This document shows, in pieces, positions 8,895 to 17,726 of a DNA stretch of 64,000 nucleotides. This DNA is from CAYMGQ01 sp964390055 (GTDB lineage Bacteria; Bacillota; Clostridia; Peptostreptococcales; Natronincolaceae): the NCBI GenBank assembly GCA_964390055.1, contig CAYMGQ010000003.1, positions 122,825 through 186,824 of the forward strand, written 5' to 3'. A model generated the notes under the pieces. It saw nothing but the letters and a program-made list of their open reading frames with translations, did not search any database and was not told where the DNA came from. The translations under genes were made by a program, and so were the position numbers. Numbering within the stretch: the stretch's first letter is position 1; each line of letters opens with the position of its first letter.

Positions 8895-9272
8895 TTATAT
8901 TATGGCGATAGCTTCAATCTCAATCTTTACGTCCATTGGCAATCTTGCGACCTCAACACAAGCCCTAGCAGGTTTGTTATCGCGAAAATAAGTAGCATAT
9001 ATCTTGTTTATTGTGGAAAACTCCTCCATATCTTTAATGAACAATGTTGTCTTTACTACATTGTTTATACATGTCCCTGCCTCATCCAATACAGCCTTTA
9101 GGTTTTCTAGTGCCTGTTTGGTTTGTACTTCGATTCCACCTTCAACTATTTTCATAGTCCCTGGATCCATGGGCAATTGTCCTGATACAAATATAAATCT
9201 ACCCACACTAACGCCCTGTGAATACGGGCCTATTGCAGCAGGTGCCTTCTCAGTACTGATTGTTTTCCTCAT
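8895..9272 (-). CDS. ridA: RidA family 2-iminobutanoate/2-iminopropanoate deaminase
   Basis: 125 residues, full length for the YjgF/YER057c/UK114 family. Family features are KAPAAIGPYSQGV near the N-terminus, FVSGQLP, the arginine motif KPARACVEVARLP near residue 100, and a C-terminal IEIEAIA. RidA hydrolyses reactive enamine/imine intermediates from PLP enzymes such as serine/threonine dehydratase, protecting against 2-aminoacrylate damage. It lies 23 bases downstream of a YheO/DauR-type regulator gene, itself directly downstream of leuS, so the three are probably one transcript. Confidence 0.93.
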   Translation of the reverse strand: MRKTISTEKAPAAIGPYSQGVSVGRFIFVSGQLPMDPGTMKIVEGGIEVQTKQALENLKAVLDEAGTCINNVVKTTLFIKDMEEFSTINKIYATYFRDNKPARACVEVARLPMDVKIEIEAIAII

Positions 9273-9295
9273 AATCCTTCCTCCCCATAATATAT

Positions 9296-9940
9296 TTATT
9301 CATTTGCACGTATTTCATCTAAATAATTATATATTGTATATCTTGAAACACATAAAACTTTCGCTACGTAGTCGATAGCTCCCTTTATTAAGAAAGCTCC
9401 TTGATTGTCTAAAGTTCTAACAATGGACACTTTTTCCTCTTTATTTAAGTATGATACTGGTTTTCTACATCTATCCAAAGTTTTGGCAACTATATTAATC
9501 AATACTTCATTTACCCTATTATTTGAAAAATGATCAATGTCAGAATTCTCCTTCATATCAATCCCGAAAAAATCTTCCAATGCTTTTTGTGCTACTATTA
9601 TTTCAGAGATATCTATATTAATACATAAACAGCCTATTATCTGATTGTCCCCATCCCGTATAAACATAGTAGATGTTTTAAGTATTCTACCATCATTTGT
9701 TTTGTTTTTATAGTTTAGAATATTATCCGCCTTATTTCCTCTCCTAATAGCCTCTATTCCCACATCAAGCATGGTACTACCTATAGTTCTTCCTGTAACA
9801 TGGCCGTTATGTATTGCAATTATGGATTTTTTTGAATTTTTTAATTCATGCAATACAACCTCACAATTCTCACCAAAGGTTTGAGCAATTCCCTCAACCA
9901 TTGGAATCATTCCCTTTAAAACTGGGTGAATATTTTTCAT
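9296..9940 (-). CDS. YheO/DauR-like transcriptional regulator (PAS-like plus HTH)
   Basis: 214 residues from the ATG at 9940, chosen because ACAGGAGGT precedes it; an upstream in-frame start lacks a site. The N-terminal ~115 residues (HPVLKGMIPMVEGIAQTFGENCEVVLHEL, then GDNQIIGCLCINID) match the YheO-type PAS-like domain, and the C-terminal ~60 residues form a helix-turn-helix (RTLDNQGAFLIKGAIDYVAKVLCVSRYTIYNYL) of the DauR family. Characterised members regulate amino-acid catabolism and are often next to ridA, as here. The ligand and target are unknown. Confidence 0.85.
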   Translation of the reverse strand: MKNIHPVLKGMIPMVEGIAQTFGENCEVVLHELKNSKKSIIAIHNGHVTGRTIGSTMLDVGIEAIRRGNKADNILNYKNKTNDGRILKTSTMFIRDGDNQIIGCLCINIDISEIIVAQKALEDFFGIDMKENSDIDHFSNNRVNEVLINIVAKTLDRCRKPVSYLNKEEKVSIVRTLDNQGAFLIKGAIDYVAKVLCVSRYTIYNYLDEIRANE

Positions 9941-9962
9941 GACAACCTCCTGTACCTTGATA

Positions 9963-12428
9963 CTACTTAACAACAATATTAACGAGTTTTTTGGGTACTA
10001 TTATTACCTTAACTACTTTTTTTCCAGATACAAACTTTCTTATTTTTTCTTCCTTTAGAGCTTTATTTTCTAGTTCTTCCCTAGAAATATCTGTGGAAAC
10101 AGATATTTTGTCTCTCAAACGTCCATTGACTTGTATAACTATCTCCATCTCATCCTTTACAATAGCCTTCTCATCATATGTAGGCCATTCCTCAAAATAA
10201 ATACTTTTATTATAGCCCAATTGATGCCATAACTCATCAGCAATATGAGGAGCAAAGGGTGATAATAGAAGTATAACCGTTTCTATACCTTTTTTGAATA
10301 GGGACCTGTTGATAAGTTCTTCATCCAGTTCTTTGTACTTATAAAGCTCATTGACTAATTCCATTATTCCACTGACAGCGGTATTAAAATTAAATCTTTC
10401 TTCTATATCCTCAGTAACTTTTTTAATAGTAGTATGGATTACATACTCTAACTCCTTATCATCATTTTTCAGATTAATATTTTTATCAGCTAGCATATTT
10501 CTATCTAGGGCTTCTTTTACCAAGCGCCAGACACGATTTAAAAACCTAAAACAGCCCTCAACCCCCTGATCGCTCCATTCTAGGTCCCTTTCCGGGGGTG
10601 CAGCAAATAGTACAAATAATCTAGCTGTATCTGCCCCATATTTATTTATTATTTCCTCAGGACTAACTATATTACCTTTAGATTTTGACATTTTCACCCC
10701 ATCTTTTAGGACCATTCCTTGGGTCAAAAGATTTTTAAAGGGTTCATCTATATCAATTAAACCTAGGTCTTTTAGCACCTTGGTAAAAAATCTTGAATAT
10801 AAGAGGTGTAAAATTGCATGTTCCACACCACCTATATATTGGTCCACCGGCATCCAATAGTTTATATTGTCCTTGCTAAATATTTCCCTATCGTTTTGAG
10901 CATCTGGATATCTTAGAAAGTACCATGAGGAATCCACAAAAGTGTCCATCGTATCGGTTTCCCTTTTTGCTTTACCATCACATTGTGGACATGATGTGTA
11001 CATAAAGCTTTCACTGGCTGCCAGAGATATTTGTCTAGAATTATCAAACTTAACATCCAAGGGTAACTTTACCGGTAGATCTTCTTCCTTAATAGGTACA
11101 ATTCCACACTTATCACAATATACAATTGGTATAGGGGTTCCCCAATATCTCTGCCTAGATAATAGCCAATCCCTTAGGCGATAACTAGTAGTTCTTTCAC
11201 CCCTGCCAGATTCCTCTAAATAATCGCAAATCTTTTCAAAGGCATCTTCATTATTCATTCCATTAAATTTATCTGAATTTACCATAACTCCATTATCAAC
11301 ATAAGCCTCATCGTCTATTTCAAAATTTTCATCATTTTCAGGTCTTATAACAGGAAAGACTGTAATATTATACTTCCTTGCAAAATCTAAATCTCTTTGA
11401 TCATGAGCAGGTACTGCCATTATAGCACCAGTCCCATAATCAGCCAAAACATAGTTGGCAATATAAATAGGTATTTTTATACCGGATAAAGGGTTAATAC
11501 AATATCTTCCTATAAACAATCCTTTTTTCTCTGTCTCCGTGGAAGTTCTTTCAATGTCCGACATATGTTGCAACTCATCCACGAATGCCTTCACATCTTG
11601 CTCATATTCCGTTCCTTCCACCAGTCTCTTAACATAAGGATGTTCAGGAGCCAGCACCATATAAGTTGCACCAAAGATTGTATCAGGTCGTGTTGTAAAT
11701 ACTTTTAGGGATTCCGAAAAATTCTCAATAGCAAAATCTATTTCGCTACCTGTGCTTTTTCCAATCCAATTATCCTGCATGATTTTCACCTTTTGTGGCC
11801 AACCATTAAGACTACTTAGGTCTTCGATTAATTCCTCCGCATACTTAGTTATTTTAAAATACCATTGATTAAGCATCTTATTGCTAACTATGTTGTCACA
11901 TCGTTCACATTTGCCAGCAACAACCTGTTCATTTGCTAGAACAGTTTCACAAGATGGACACCAGTTAACTCTAGACTCCTTTTTATACACTAGTTTGTTT
12001 TTATATAACTGCAGAAATATCCATTGAGTCCACTTGTAATAATTTTCATGGGCTGTTGAAAGTTCAAGTTCCCAATCATAACTTAAACCCAAACTATTTA
12101 ATTGTTCCTTCATATCTGCAATATTTTTATCTGTCCAAATGGCTGGGTGAATACCATTAGCTATTGCAGCATTCTCAGCGGGTAGGCCAAAGGCATCCCA
12201 ACCCATTGGATGGATAACATTAAAACCTCTCATTCTTTTATATCTTGCAATAACATCCCCAATGGAATAATTTCTTACGTGTCCCATATGTATCCTCCCC
12301 GAGGGATATGGAAACATTTCCAAAACATAATATTTGGGTCTCTCACTATTATAATAGCTATATATATTTTTTTCTTCCCACTGATTTTGCCATTTGGCTT
12401 CAATTACCTTAAAATTATAAGTTGTCAT
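9963..12428 (-). CDS. leuS: Leucyl-tRNA synthetase
   Basis: 821-residue class I aminoacyl-tRNA synthetase charging tRNA-Leu. The HIGH motif appears as HMGHV (near residue 48), preceded by MFPYPSGRIHMG; KMSKS is present as VKMSKSKGN (near 580). The CP1 editing domain is seen (TTRPDTIFGATY), as are zinc-binding cysteine pairs in CPSCETVLANEQ and CDKCG. The C-terminal domain ends with VQVNGRLR-type sequence and a VKVIIVPKKLVNIVV tail. A T-box leader precedes it. Downstream, the YheO-like regulator and ridA follow with a 22-base gap. Confidence 0.97.
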   Translation of the reverse strand: MTTYNFKVIEAKWQNQWEEKNIYSYYNSERPKYYVLEMFPYPSGRIHMGHVRNYSIGDVIARYKRMRGFNVIHPMGWDAFGLPAENAAIANGIHPAIWTDKNIADMKEQLNSLGLSYDWELELSTAHENYYKWTQWIFLQLYKNKLVYKKESRVNWCPSCETVLANEQVVAGKCERCDNIVSNKMLNQWYFKITKYAEELIEDLSSLNGWPQKVKIMQDNWIGKSTGSEIDFAIENFSESLKVFTTRPDTIFGATYMVLAPEHPYVKRLVEGTEYEQDVKAFVDELQHMSDIERTSTETEKKGLFIGRYCINPLSGIKIPIYIANYVLADYGTGAIMAVPAHDQRDLDFARKYNITVFPVIRPENDENFEIDDEAYVDNGVMVNSDKFNGMNNEDAFEKICDYLEESGRGERTTSYRLRDWLLSRQRYWGTPIPIVYCDKCGIVPIKEEDLPVKLPLDVKFDNSRQISLAASESFMYTSCPQCDGKAKRETDTMDTFVDSSWYFLRYPDAQNDREIFSKDNINYWMPVDQYIGGVEHAILHLLYSRFFTKVLKDLGLIDIDEPFKNLLTQGMVLKDGVKMSKSKGNIVSPEEIINKYGADTARLFVLFAAPPERDLEWSDQGVEGCFRFLNRVWRLVKEALDRNMLADKNINLKNDDKELEYVIHTTIKKVTEDIEERFNFNTAVSGIMELVNELYKYKELDEELINRSLFKKGIETVILLLSPFAPHIADELWHQLGYNKSIYFEEWPTYDEKAIVKDEMEIVIQVNGRLRDKISVSTDISREELENKALKEEKIRKFVSGKKVVKVIIVPKKLVNIVVK

Positions 12429-12474
12429 TGGGCGACTCTTCCTCCTCTTGGAAATTATTATACTTTTTTTATAA

Positions 12475-12712
12475 AATAAAAACTTTCAAGCCAGCTTTAG
12501 GGGCGGATTATTCCGCGGTACCACCCTAATTGACCGAAAGTCCTCTTAATTAGTTTGTAAAGGGGAACCACCCCGCTTAATCTTCGTACTACTTCGTATG
12601 GGCAAGTTCAACAGTCGATTTAGTTGATTTACACCAGCCATCAACTCTCTTAATAAATCAATATCTGTTTACTGGTCCCTAGACTAAGCAGTTTCTATTT
12701 TTAGTATTAAAA
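12475..12712 (-). promoter_or_regulatory. T-box leader of leuS
   Basis: The minus strand contains the T-box core AGGGTGGTACCGCGG at 12513-12527, which pairs with uncharged tRNA. Upstream lies a stem I region with GAACTTGCC (12601-12609), where CTT (12604-12606) is the likely leucine specifier. A terminator can form from ACTTTC...TTAGGG paired with CCCCTAA...GAAAGT, followed by TTTTTATTTT at about 12470-12485. Binding of uncharged tRNA-Leu should favour the antiterminator and leuS expression. The leader occupies the whole rsfS-leuS gap; the specifier choice is an inference. Confidence 0.9.
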
Positions 12713-12714
12713 TA

Positions 12715-13083
12715 TTATACATTAATTTTAAGTAACTTGTCAACATCAATTCTCTGGGCATCCTTCCAGATTCCCTCTAGATTATAAAACTCCCTTTCCT
12801 TTGTATGAAAAACATGTACAACTATATCACCATAGTCCAATAAAACCCATCTAGCTCCACCGTAGCCCTCTTTATGTGAAAGATAAACACCATGATCTTC
12901 TAACCCATCTGTGATTTCATCTGCAATTGCTTTAATTTGAGGTGTTGAGGAAGCACTAGTTATAACAAAATAATCACAAAGAGTAGATATCCCCTCCAGA
13001 TCTAAAACAACTATGTCTTGTCCAAATTTATCATCAATATATTTTACAATCTTAGCCAAGAGTCTATTAATACTGTTTTCCAT
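12715..13083 (-). CDS. rsfS: Ribosome silencing factor RsfS
   Basis: 122-residue member of the Iojap/DUF143 family. It binds ribosomal protein L14 and blocks joining of the subunits during starvation. Family signature sequences are present: IVVLDLEGISTLCDYFVI near residue 23, ASSTPQIKAIADEI near 44, and the C-terminal GDIVVHVFHTKEREFYNLE. The ATG has an AAGGAGG ribosome binding site. In Firmicutes it normally follows nadD-yqeK; here an exchanger gene is inserted between yqeK and rsfS. Confidence 0.95.
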   Translation of the reverse strand: MENSINRLLAKIVKYIDDKFGQDIVVLDLEGISTLCDYFVITSASSTPQIKAIADEITDGLEDHGVYLSHKEGYGGARWVLLDYGDIVVHVFHTKEREFYNLEGIWKDAQRIDVDKLLKINV

Positions 13084-13113
13084 TAAACTCCTCCTTATTT
13101 TTTATCATAATAC

Positions 13114-14115
13114 TTATATGAAAAGTTTTCCTAGAATTATTATATATAACATATATATACTTAAAATAGTCAAGCCTATCTTACGGTTAATAACTCCCTT
13201 TATGCTGCCGCTAACAACGACAATGGACATTAATAATAGGGCCACAGGCATATCTAAGTATAAAGTTTGAGGTACATTATGTATTGTTGCGCCCAACATT
13301 ATATTTTGATAGCTGATGACCAAACCCTGCTTGCCTATTTTTGAACATATTCCTAAAGCCATAACCATATTTAATATGTTTGCACCTAAAATATTACCAG
13401 CAGAAATCTCGCCATGACCTTTTAGAATTGCACTAATTGCTGTTATTAATTCTGGCAACGAAGTCCCTAATGCAATTAAAGTAACCCCTATAATCTGATC
13501 TGGGACACCAATAGCATCTGCAAGAATTACCCCATTATCAACTAACAGTCTTGCACCAACAATAATCAATACTGCTCCAGCAGTAAATCTAACTATAATC
13601 TCAACAATCCCCATATTGTATATGCTGGGCTTATTATTCTGATTACTTTTATCCTTTTCGCTACTTTTAAATTCGAGTATATTCATAGCAATATATATAA
13701 GGAATAATAATAATAGTATATTGCCTTCTCCCGGTGTTATTATTGTATCCCTAAATAAATATAGTAGCACTCCACCACATAATATCATAAAATATCCTTT
13801 AATAGCAAATCCAGCACTTTTTGTTTTAATGGGAGAAATTATTGCTGCAATCCCTAGAATAAGGCCTATGTTACATACCAATGAACCGACAACGTTTCCT
13901 ATGGCAACATCATAATATTCTCTATGGGTAGCAATAGTTGATACTAATAACTCAGGTAGGGTGGTAGCAACGCTCACGATGGTAGCTCCAATAAGAACAT
14001 CTGGTAATTTGGTCAACCTTGCTATCCCAACAGCAGAGTCGATAAACCAGTCTCCGCCCTTAATAATTAGTAACACTCCAAATGTAAAAAACAATAATAT
14101 TGTTACGTATTCCAT
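13114..14115 (-). CDS. Calcium/sodium antiporter (CaCA/YrbG family)
   Basis: 333-residue, ten-helix membrane protein with two homologous halves, as in the CaCA superfamily. The alpha-repeat motifs are clear: ATIVSVATTLPELLVS near residue 45 and LIALGTSLPELITAI near residue 215, each with the acidic residue that binds the cation. It would exchange Na+ or H+ for Ca2+ across the cytoplasmic membrane. Start ATG preceded by TGGGGGAA. It sits between rsfS and yqeK, a place where this gene is not usual, though it follows the same direction. Ion specificity is not established by sequence. Confidence 0.88.
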   Translation of the reverse strand: MEYVTILLFFTFGVLLIIKGGDWFIDSAVGIARLTKLPDVLIGATIVSVATTLPELLVSTIATHREYYDVAIGNVVGSLVCNIGLILGIAAIISPIKTKSAGFAIKGYFMILCGGVLLYLFRDTIITPGEGNILLLLFLIYIAMNILEFKSSEKDKSNQNNKPSIYNMGIVEIIVRFTAGAVLIIVGARLLVDNGVILADAIGVPDQIIGVTLIALGTSLPELITAISAILKGHGEISAGNILGANILNMVMALGICSKIGKQGLVISYQNIMLGATIHNVPQTLYLDMPVALLLMSIVVVSGSIKGVINRKIGLTILSIYMLYIIILGKLFI

Positions 14116-14264
14116 AATGTTCCCCCATTATTTTGTATATTAATCAATTCATTTTCTGCAAAAATACTAAATTAGATTTCTTTCTAATATATTTTTTTTA
14201 TTTGAATATATGCCTTGTAAACTTATGAAAAATTTAAGGTGTTTGAATTGGTCAGTATAGTTCA

Positions 14265-14867
14265 TTACAATGATTGGCCTGATGTTTTTTGCATATCCAT
14301 CCCCAATAACAGTTCGTTTCTTGCATAGAGGGTGTTGGGGTGTAAAAACCTTCCCGTATTTACTACAAAGATTATAGTATTGTTTAATGCCTGGTACACC
14401 GCTTTATCCAAACTTTTTGTGGCAGCCTCCCTTAACCCTTCTACTCCTGGATATATCCTGCCCTCCTCAATAAAATCAGCTAGATAAATTATTTTTTCCA
14501 ACTTACTCATCCCCCGCCGCCCTGTTGTATGATTGGATATTGCATTTAATATATCTATATTTTGAATTTGAAATTTTCTCTGTGCAATTGAAGCAGCCAC
14601 CACACCATGCAATAATTCATGTACCATCAAACAAAGCTTATCCACCTTTAATTTGTGTTTTCTAATATACTCCAATAGCTCCGTCTTAGTAAAATCTTTA
14701 GCATAATCATGTAATAGTGCAGCTATTTTTGCATCATGGGGATTCTCCCCATATCTTTCCGCTAATAATGTAGCAGCCTTGGCAACACCATGAGTATGGT
14801 TTAGTCTTTCAGAATTAAGTTTTTTATGTAATTCATTTTCAATTGCTTGTATCAATTTTTTATCCAC
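14265..14867 (-). CDS. yqeK: HD-domain diadenosine tetraphosphatase YqeK
   Basis: About 200 residues of the YqeK HD family, which hydrolyses Ap4A symmetrically to ADP. The metal-binding pattern is visible: H in LNHTHGV, HD in ALLHDYAKD, H in MVHELLHGVVA, and D in KIIYLADFIEEGR. The GTG at 14867 is taken as start because AGGAG lies eight bases upstream; an in-frame GTG nine bases earlier is too close to that site. It follows nadD directly, the common arrangement in Firmicutes. Confidence 0.92.
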   Translation of the reverse strand: MDKKLIQAIENELHKKLNSERLNHTHGVAKAATLLAERYGENPHDAKIAALLHDYAKDFTKTELLEYIRKHKLKVDKLCLMVHELLHGVVAASIAQRKFQIQNIDILNAISNHTTGRRGMSKLEKIIYLADFIEEGRIYPGVEGLREAATKSLDKAVYQALNNTIIFVVNTGRFLHPNTLYARNELLLGMDMQKTSGQSL

Positions 14868-14881
14868 ATTATGCACTCCTG

Positions 14882-15520
14882 TTATTTTTTATATAGATCA
14901 TATTTTTTTATATACCTTTCCACTTCTTTTGTTACCAAATACCTTATGGATTGTTTGTTCCTAACTCTTTTTCTAATATCACTAGATGATATCTCTAAGA
15001 TGGGGGCTGTCATATCTATAATCTTTGCATTATAATGATTTCTAAAATAAGTAACCTTTCTAGAAAAAGAAATATCTGTATATCCTAGTCTAGAGGCTAC
15101 AATAACCGTCGTATTTTCTAACAAGCTCCTGCAATCTTTCCAGCTTTCCATTTCCATAAAGCTATCCGTGCCTACTATTAAATAGGGTTTTGTATTATTA
15201 TACCGGCTTCTGATCTGTTCTATGGTATTAACGGTATAGGATTTTCCATCCCTTACTATCTCCATATCAGACAATAGAAACTTTGGGTTGTCATTTATGC
15301 CTAAGGCAGTCATAATAAGCCTGTGGTGGGAGTCAGTAATGTCTATGCTCCTTTTGTGTGGCGGTACTCCCGCCGGTATAAATAAAACTTTTTGTAAACC
15401 AAAATTATTTAATGCTGTTTCAGCCACAAATAAATGGCCTAAATGTATGGGATCAAAGGTTCCGCCCATTATTCCTATCTTATTATTTTCCTGCTCATTA
15501 TACAATTTATAATTTTCCAT
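14882..15520 (-). CDS. nadD: Nicotinate-nucleotide adenylyltransferase
   Basis: 212 residues. Adenylates nicotinate mononucleotide to form deamido-NAD. The nucleotidyltransferase motif GGTFDPIHLGHL is near residue 20, and the ISSSDIRKRV motif (ISSTxIR type) near 175. An AGAGGA site precedes the ATG. Part of the obgE-yhbY-nadD-yqeK gene string; nadE, the enzyme of the final NAD step, is elsewhere in the window at about 45 kb. Confidence 0.96.
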   Translation of the reverse strand: MENYKLYNEQENNKIGIMGGTFDPIHLGHLFVAETALNNFGLQKVLFIPAGVPPHKRSIDITDSHHRLIMTALGINDNPKFLLSDMEIVRDGKSYTVNTIEQIRSRYNNTKPYLIVGTDSFMEMESWKDCRSLLENTTVIVASRLGYTDISFSRKVTYFRNHYNAKIIDMTAPILEISSSDIRKRVRNKQSIRYLVTKEVERYIKKYDLYKK

Positions 15521-15588
15521 GAAAGAATCCTCTCTCTTTCTATGATTAAAGCACCTGATAATATCTTAGGTGCTCGAAATTTCCTGTA

Positions 15589-15879
15589 TTATGGCAATTT
15601 TATTTTTGGATTATTTTTAGAAGCTCTATAGATAGTAATTTTATTTCCTAAAATTTGCACAAATTCCGCTCCTAATTCATTCACAATATCACAAGCAACC
15701 TTTTTCGTATCCAACAAGCTATTTTCCAAGACATTAATTTTTATTAATTCCCTTGCCTCTAAAGCATTATCTAATTGGATTATTACATTGTTGGAAATAC
15801 CTTGTTTGCCAATTTGAAAAATTGGTCTAAATGGATTAGCCATTGCTTTCAAATATGCTCTTTGTTTCCCTGTTAACAT
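15589..15879 (-). CDS. yhbY: YhbY family RNA-binding (CRM domain) protein
   Basis: 96 residues, a single CRM domain: LTGKQRAYLKAMAN at the N-terminus, the conserved GKQGISNNV loop near residue 27, and ELIKINVLENS in the middle. These proteins associate with pre-50S ribosomes and take part in subunit assembly. Positioned between obgE and nadD as in many Firmicutes; AAAGGAG precedes the ATG. The 68-base gap to nadD holds a small inverted repeat of uncertain role. Confidence 0.93.
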   Translation of the reverse strand: MLTGKQRAYLKAMANPFRPIFQIGKQGISNNVIIQLDNALEARELIKINVLENSLLDTKKVACDIVNELGAEFVQILGNKITIYRASKNNPKIKLP

Positions 15880-15967
15880 TATATTACTCCTTTTTTGAAT
15901 AATTCCTTCCTTATATTTCCTGTATTTAATTTGAAATTCTTATATATTATATAGTTGATCCTTAATT

Positions 15968-17254
15968 TTATTCATAAAACTCAAATTCATAGTTATTCAT
16001 TCTAACTAAATCTCCATCCTTTATACCTAAAGCCTTTAGTTCATCTATAACACCACGGCTTTTTAGAACCCTGTAGAAATAACTTAGAGATTCCATATTG
16101 TTTAAGTTTACCGAGTACAGTAATCTGTCTAGAAATTTCCCTTCTATTATAAAGATATTATCTGTTTTCTCTACCGTAAATTTATATCTATCTTCCTCCG
16201 GGTATTGGTAAGTCTCTGGTTCTTTATGTACTATATTTTGGGTTTTATTTTTTTGCTCTATATCTTTAAGTTTTTTGGATATATAAACAAATAATTCCTT
16301 TAGTCCCCTATTTGTAGCAGCTGAAATCGGGAAAATTTCAATCCCCCTAGCTACTAATATCTCAGTTAGATCTTCTAATTCATTCCCTTCTCCGAGTAAG
16401 TCTATCTTATTAGCAGCAACCAACTGGGGTCTTGTTGCAAGCTGAGGATTATATAAAGCAAGTTCCTTATTAAGCATGTCAAAATCCTCAAGAGGTTTTC
16501 TTCCTTCTATTCCTGAAATATCTACCACATGAACCAATAGTTTTGTCCTTTCGATATGTCTTAGAAATTCAAGCCCTAGACCAACCCCCTTATGGGCACC
16601 CTCTATAATCCCTGGTATATCCGCTAGTACGAACTCCCCGCCATATTCTGTATTAACCACGCCAAGATTGGGACTTAGGGTGGTAAAATGGTAATTCCCT
16701 ATTTTAGGGCTTGCACTAGTGACTATTGATAATATAGTAGATTTGCCTACATTTGGAAGCCCAATTAGCCCTACATCAGCAATCATCTTTAGCTCAAGCT
16801 CCACCGTTAATTCATCACCATCTTCCCCTGGAGTGGCGAAATTGGGTGCCTGCCTAGTAGAAGTTTTAAATCGTGCATTACCTTTGCCACCCTTTCCCCC
16901 CCGGGCTACAATTCTTTGCTCATTATGATCTACTAGATCTACAATCACAGCTCCTGTTTTCTTTTCCTTTATTACAGTTCCTGGTGGAACTTTTAAAATT
17001 AAGTCCTCCCCATCCTTACCAAACATATTCTTGCTTTTCCCATCTTCTCCATTTTGAGCCTTATAATGTCTCTTATATCTAAAATCTCTTAAGGTTCTCA
17101 TCCCTTGATCAACTTGAAATATGATATTACCACCTTTACCCCCATCACCACCAGAGGGTCCTCCTGCTGGTATATAAATTTCCCTCCTAAAGGCCACAGC
17201 GCCATCTCCCCCCCTGCCACCTTTAAGATCTATTGTTATTTTATCTATAAACAT
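15968..17254 (-). CDS. obgE: GTPase Obg
   Basis: 428 residues with the full three-domain layout: the glycine-rich Obg fold (residues 1-158, starting MFIDKITIDLKGGRGGDG), the GTPase domain with G1 GLPNVGKST near 165, G3 DIPGI near 212 and the base-recognition motif AANKIDL near 282, and a C-terminal OCT domain (about 350-428). Obg works in late 50S assembly and stress control; in B. subtilis it also influences the entry into sporulation. It has its own strong promoter at 17327-17354, downstream of the rpmA terminator. Confidence 0.96.
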   Translation of the reverse strand: MFIDKITIDLKGGRGGDGAVAFRREIYIPAGGPSGGDGGKGGNIIFQVDQGMRTLRDFRYKRHYKAQNGEDGKSKNMFGKDGEDLILKVPPGTVIKEKKTGAVIVDLVDHNEQRIVARGGKGGKGNARFKTSTRQAPNFATPGEDGDELTVELELKMIADVGLIGLPNVGKSTILSIVTSASPKIGNYHFTTLSPNLGVVNTEYGGEFVLADIPGIIEGAHKGVGLGLEFLRHIERTKLLVHVVDISGIEGRKPLEDFDMLNKELALYNPQLATRPQLVAANKIDLLGEGNELEDLTEILVARGIEIFPISAATNRGLKELFVYISKKLKDIEQKNKTQNIVHKEPETYQYPEEDRYKFTVEKTDNIFIIEGKFLDRLLYSVNLNNMESLSYFYRVLKSRGVIDELKALGIKDGDLVRMNNYEFEFYE

Positions 17255-17326
17255 ATATTCACCTTCATTATATAAATTATAGTTGAATTATATTGGAATA
17301 AAGCACCAATATGATTTAACATCCAT

Positions 17327-17354
17327 ATTATATCAGCTTATCAAAGGCTGTCAA
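17327..17354 (-). promoter_or_regulatory. Promoter of obgE and following genes
   Basis: On the minus strand TTGACA (17349-17354) and TATAAT (17327-17332) are both perfect, with a 16-base spacer. The promoter sits between the rpmA terminator and obgE, so it likely drives obgE-yhbY-nadD-yqeK. Confidence 0.8.
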
Positions 17355-17410
17355 CTTTAATATATTATACCAAATAAGTTGTCCCCTTAAACCTTCGGAA
17401 ACAAATAATT

Positions 17411-17436
17411 AAAACCACCGTTCTGACGGTGGTTTT
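17411..17436 (-). terminator. Terminator of the rplU-prp-rpmA operon
   Basis: An 11-bp perfect stem AAAACCACCGT/ACGGTGGTTTT with a 4-base loop and a following T-run on the minus strand, five bases after the rpmA stop codon. Confidence 0.88.
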
Positions 17437-17441
17437 ATAGA

Positions 17442-17723
17442 TTAATTTACTGCGTAAATACTAACCTGTCTTCTTTTTTTGCCTTTTCTTTCAAATTTGA
17501 CTATTCCATCCTTTAAGGCAAATAATGTATCATCGCCACCCCTACCTACATTTGTACCGGGATGTATTTTAGTACCTCTTTGCCTTACTATTATGTTGCC
17601 GGCAGTTACAAATTGTCCGTCACTTCTTTTTACCCCTAACCTTTTTGCATTACTGTCTCTACCATTACGTGAACTACCTACCCCTTTTTTGCTAGCAAAT
17701 AATTGCAAATTAATTTTGAACAT
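17442..17723 (-). CDS. rpmA: 50S ribosomal protein L27 with cleavable N-terminal extension
   Basis: 93 residues. Begins MFKINLQLFASKKGVGSS: the Firmicutes-type extension ending LQLF, which is cut off by the protease Prp to expose the mature ASKKG tail that reaches the peptidyl transferase centre. The rest is standard L27 (RDSNAKRLGVKRSDGQ, GTKIHPGTNVGRGGDDTLFA). The prp gene itself is directly upstream, with only three bases between them. Preceded by GGGGAGGTG. Confidence 0.97.
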   Translation of the reverse strand: MFKINLQLFASKKGVGSSRNGRDSNAKRLGVKRSDGQFVTAGNIIVRQRGTKIHPGTNVGRGGDDTLFALKDGIVKFERKGKKRRQVSIYAVN

Positions 17724-17726
17724 GAC

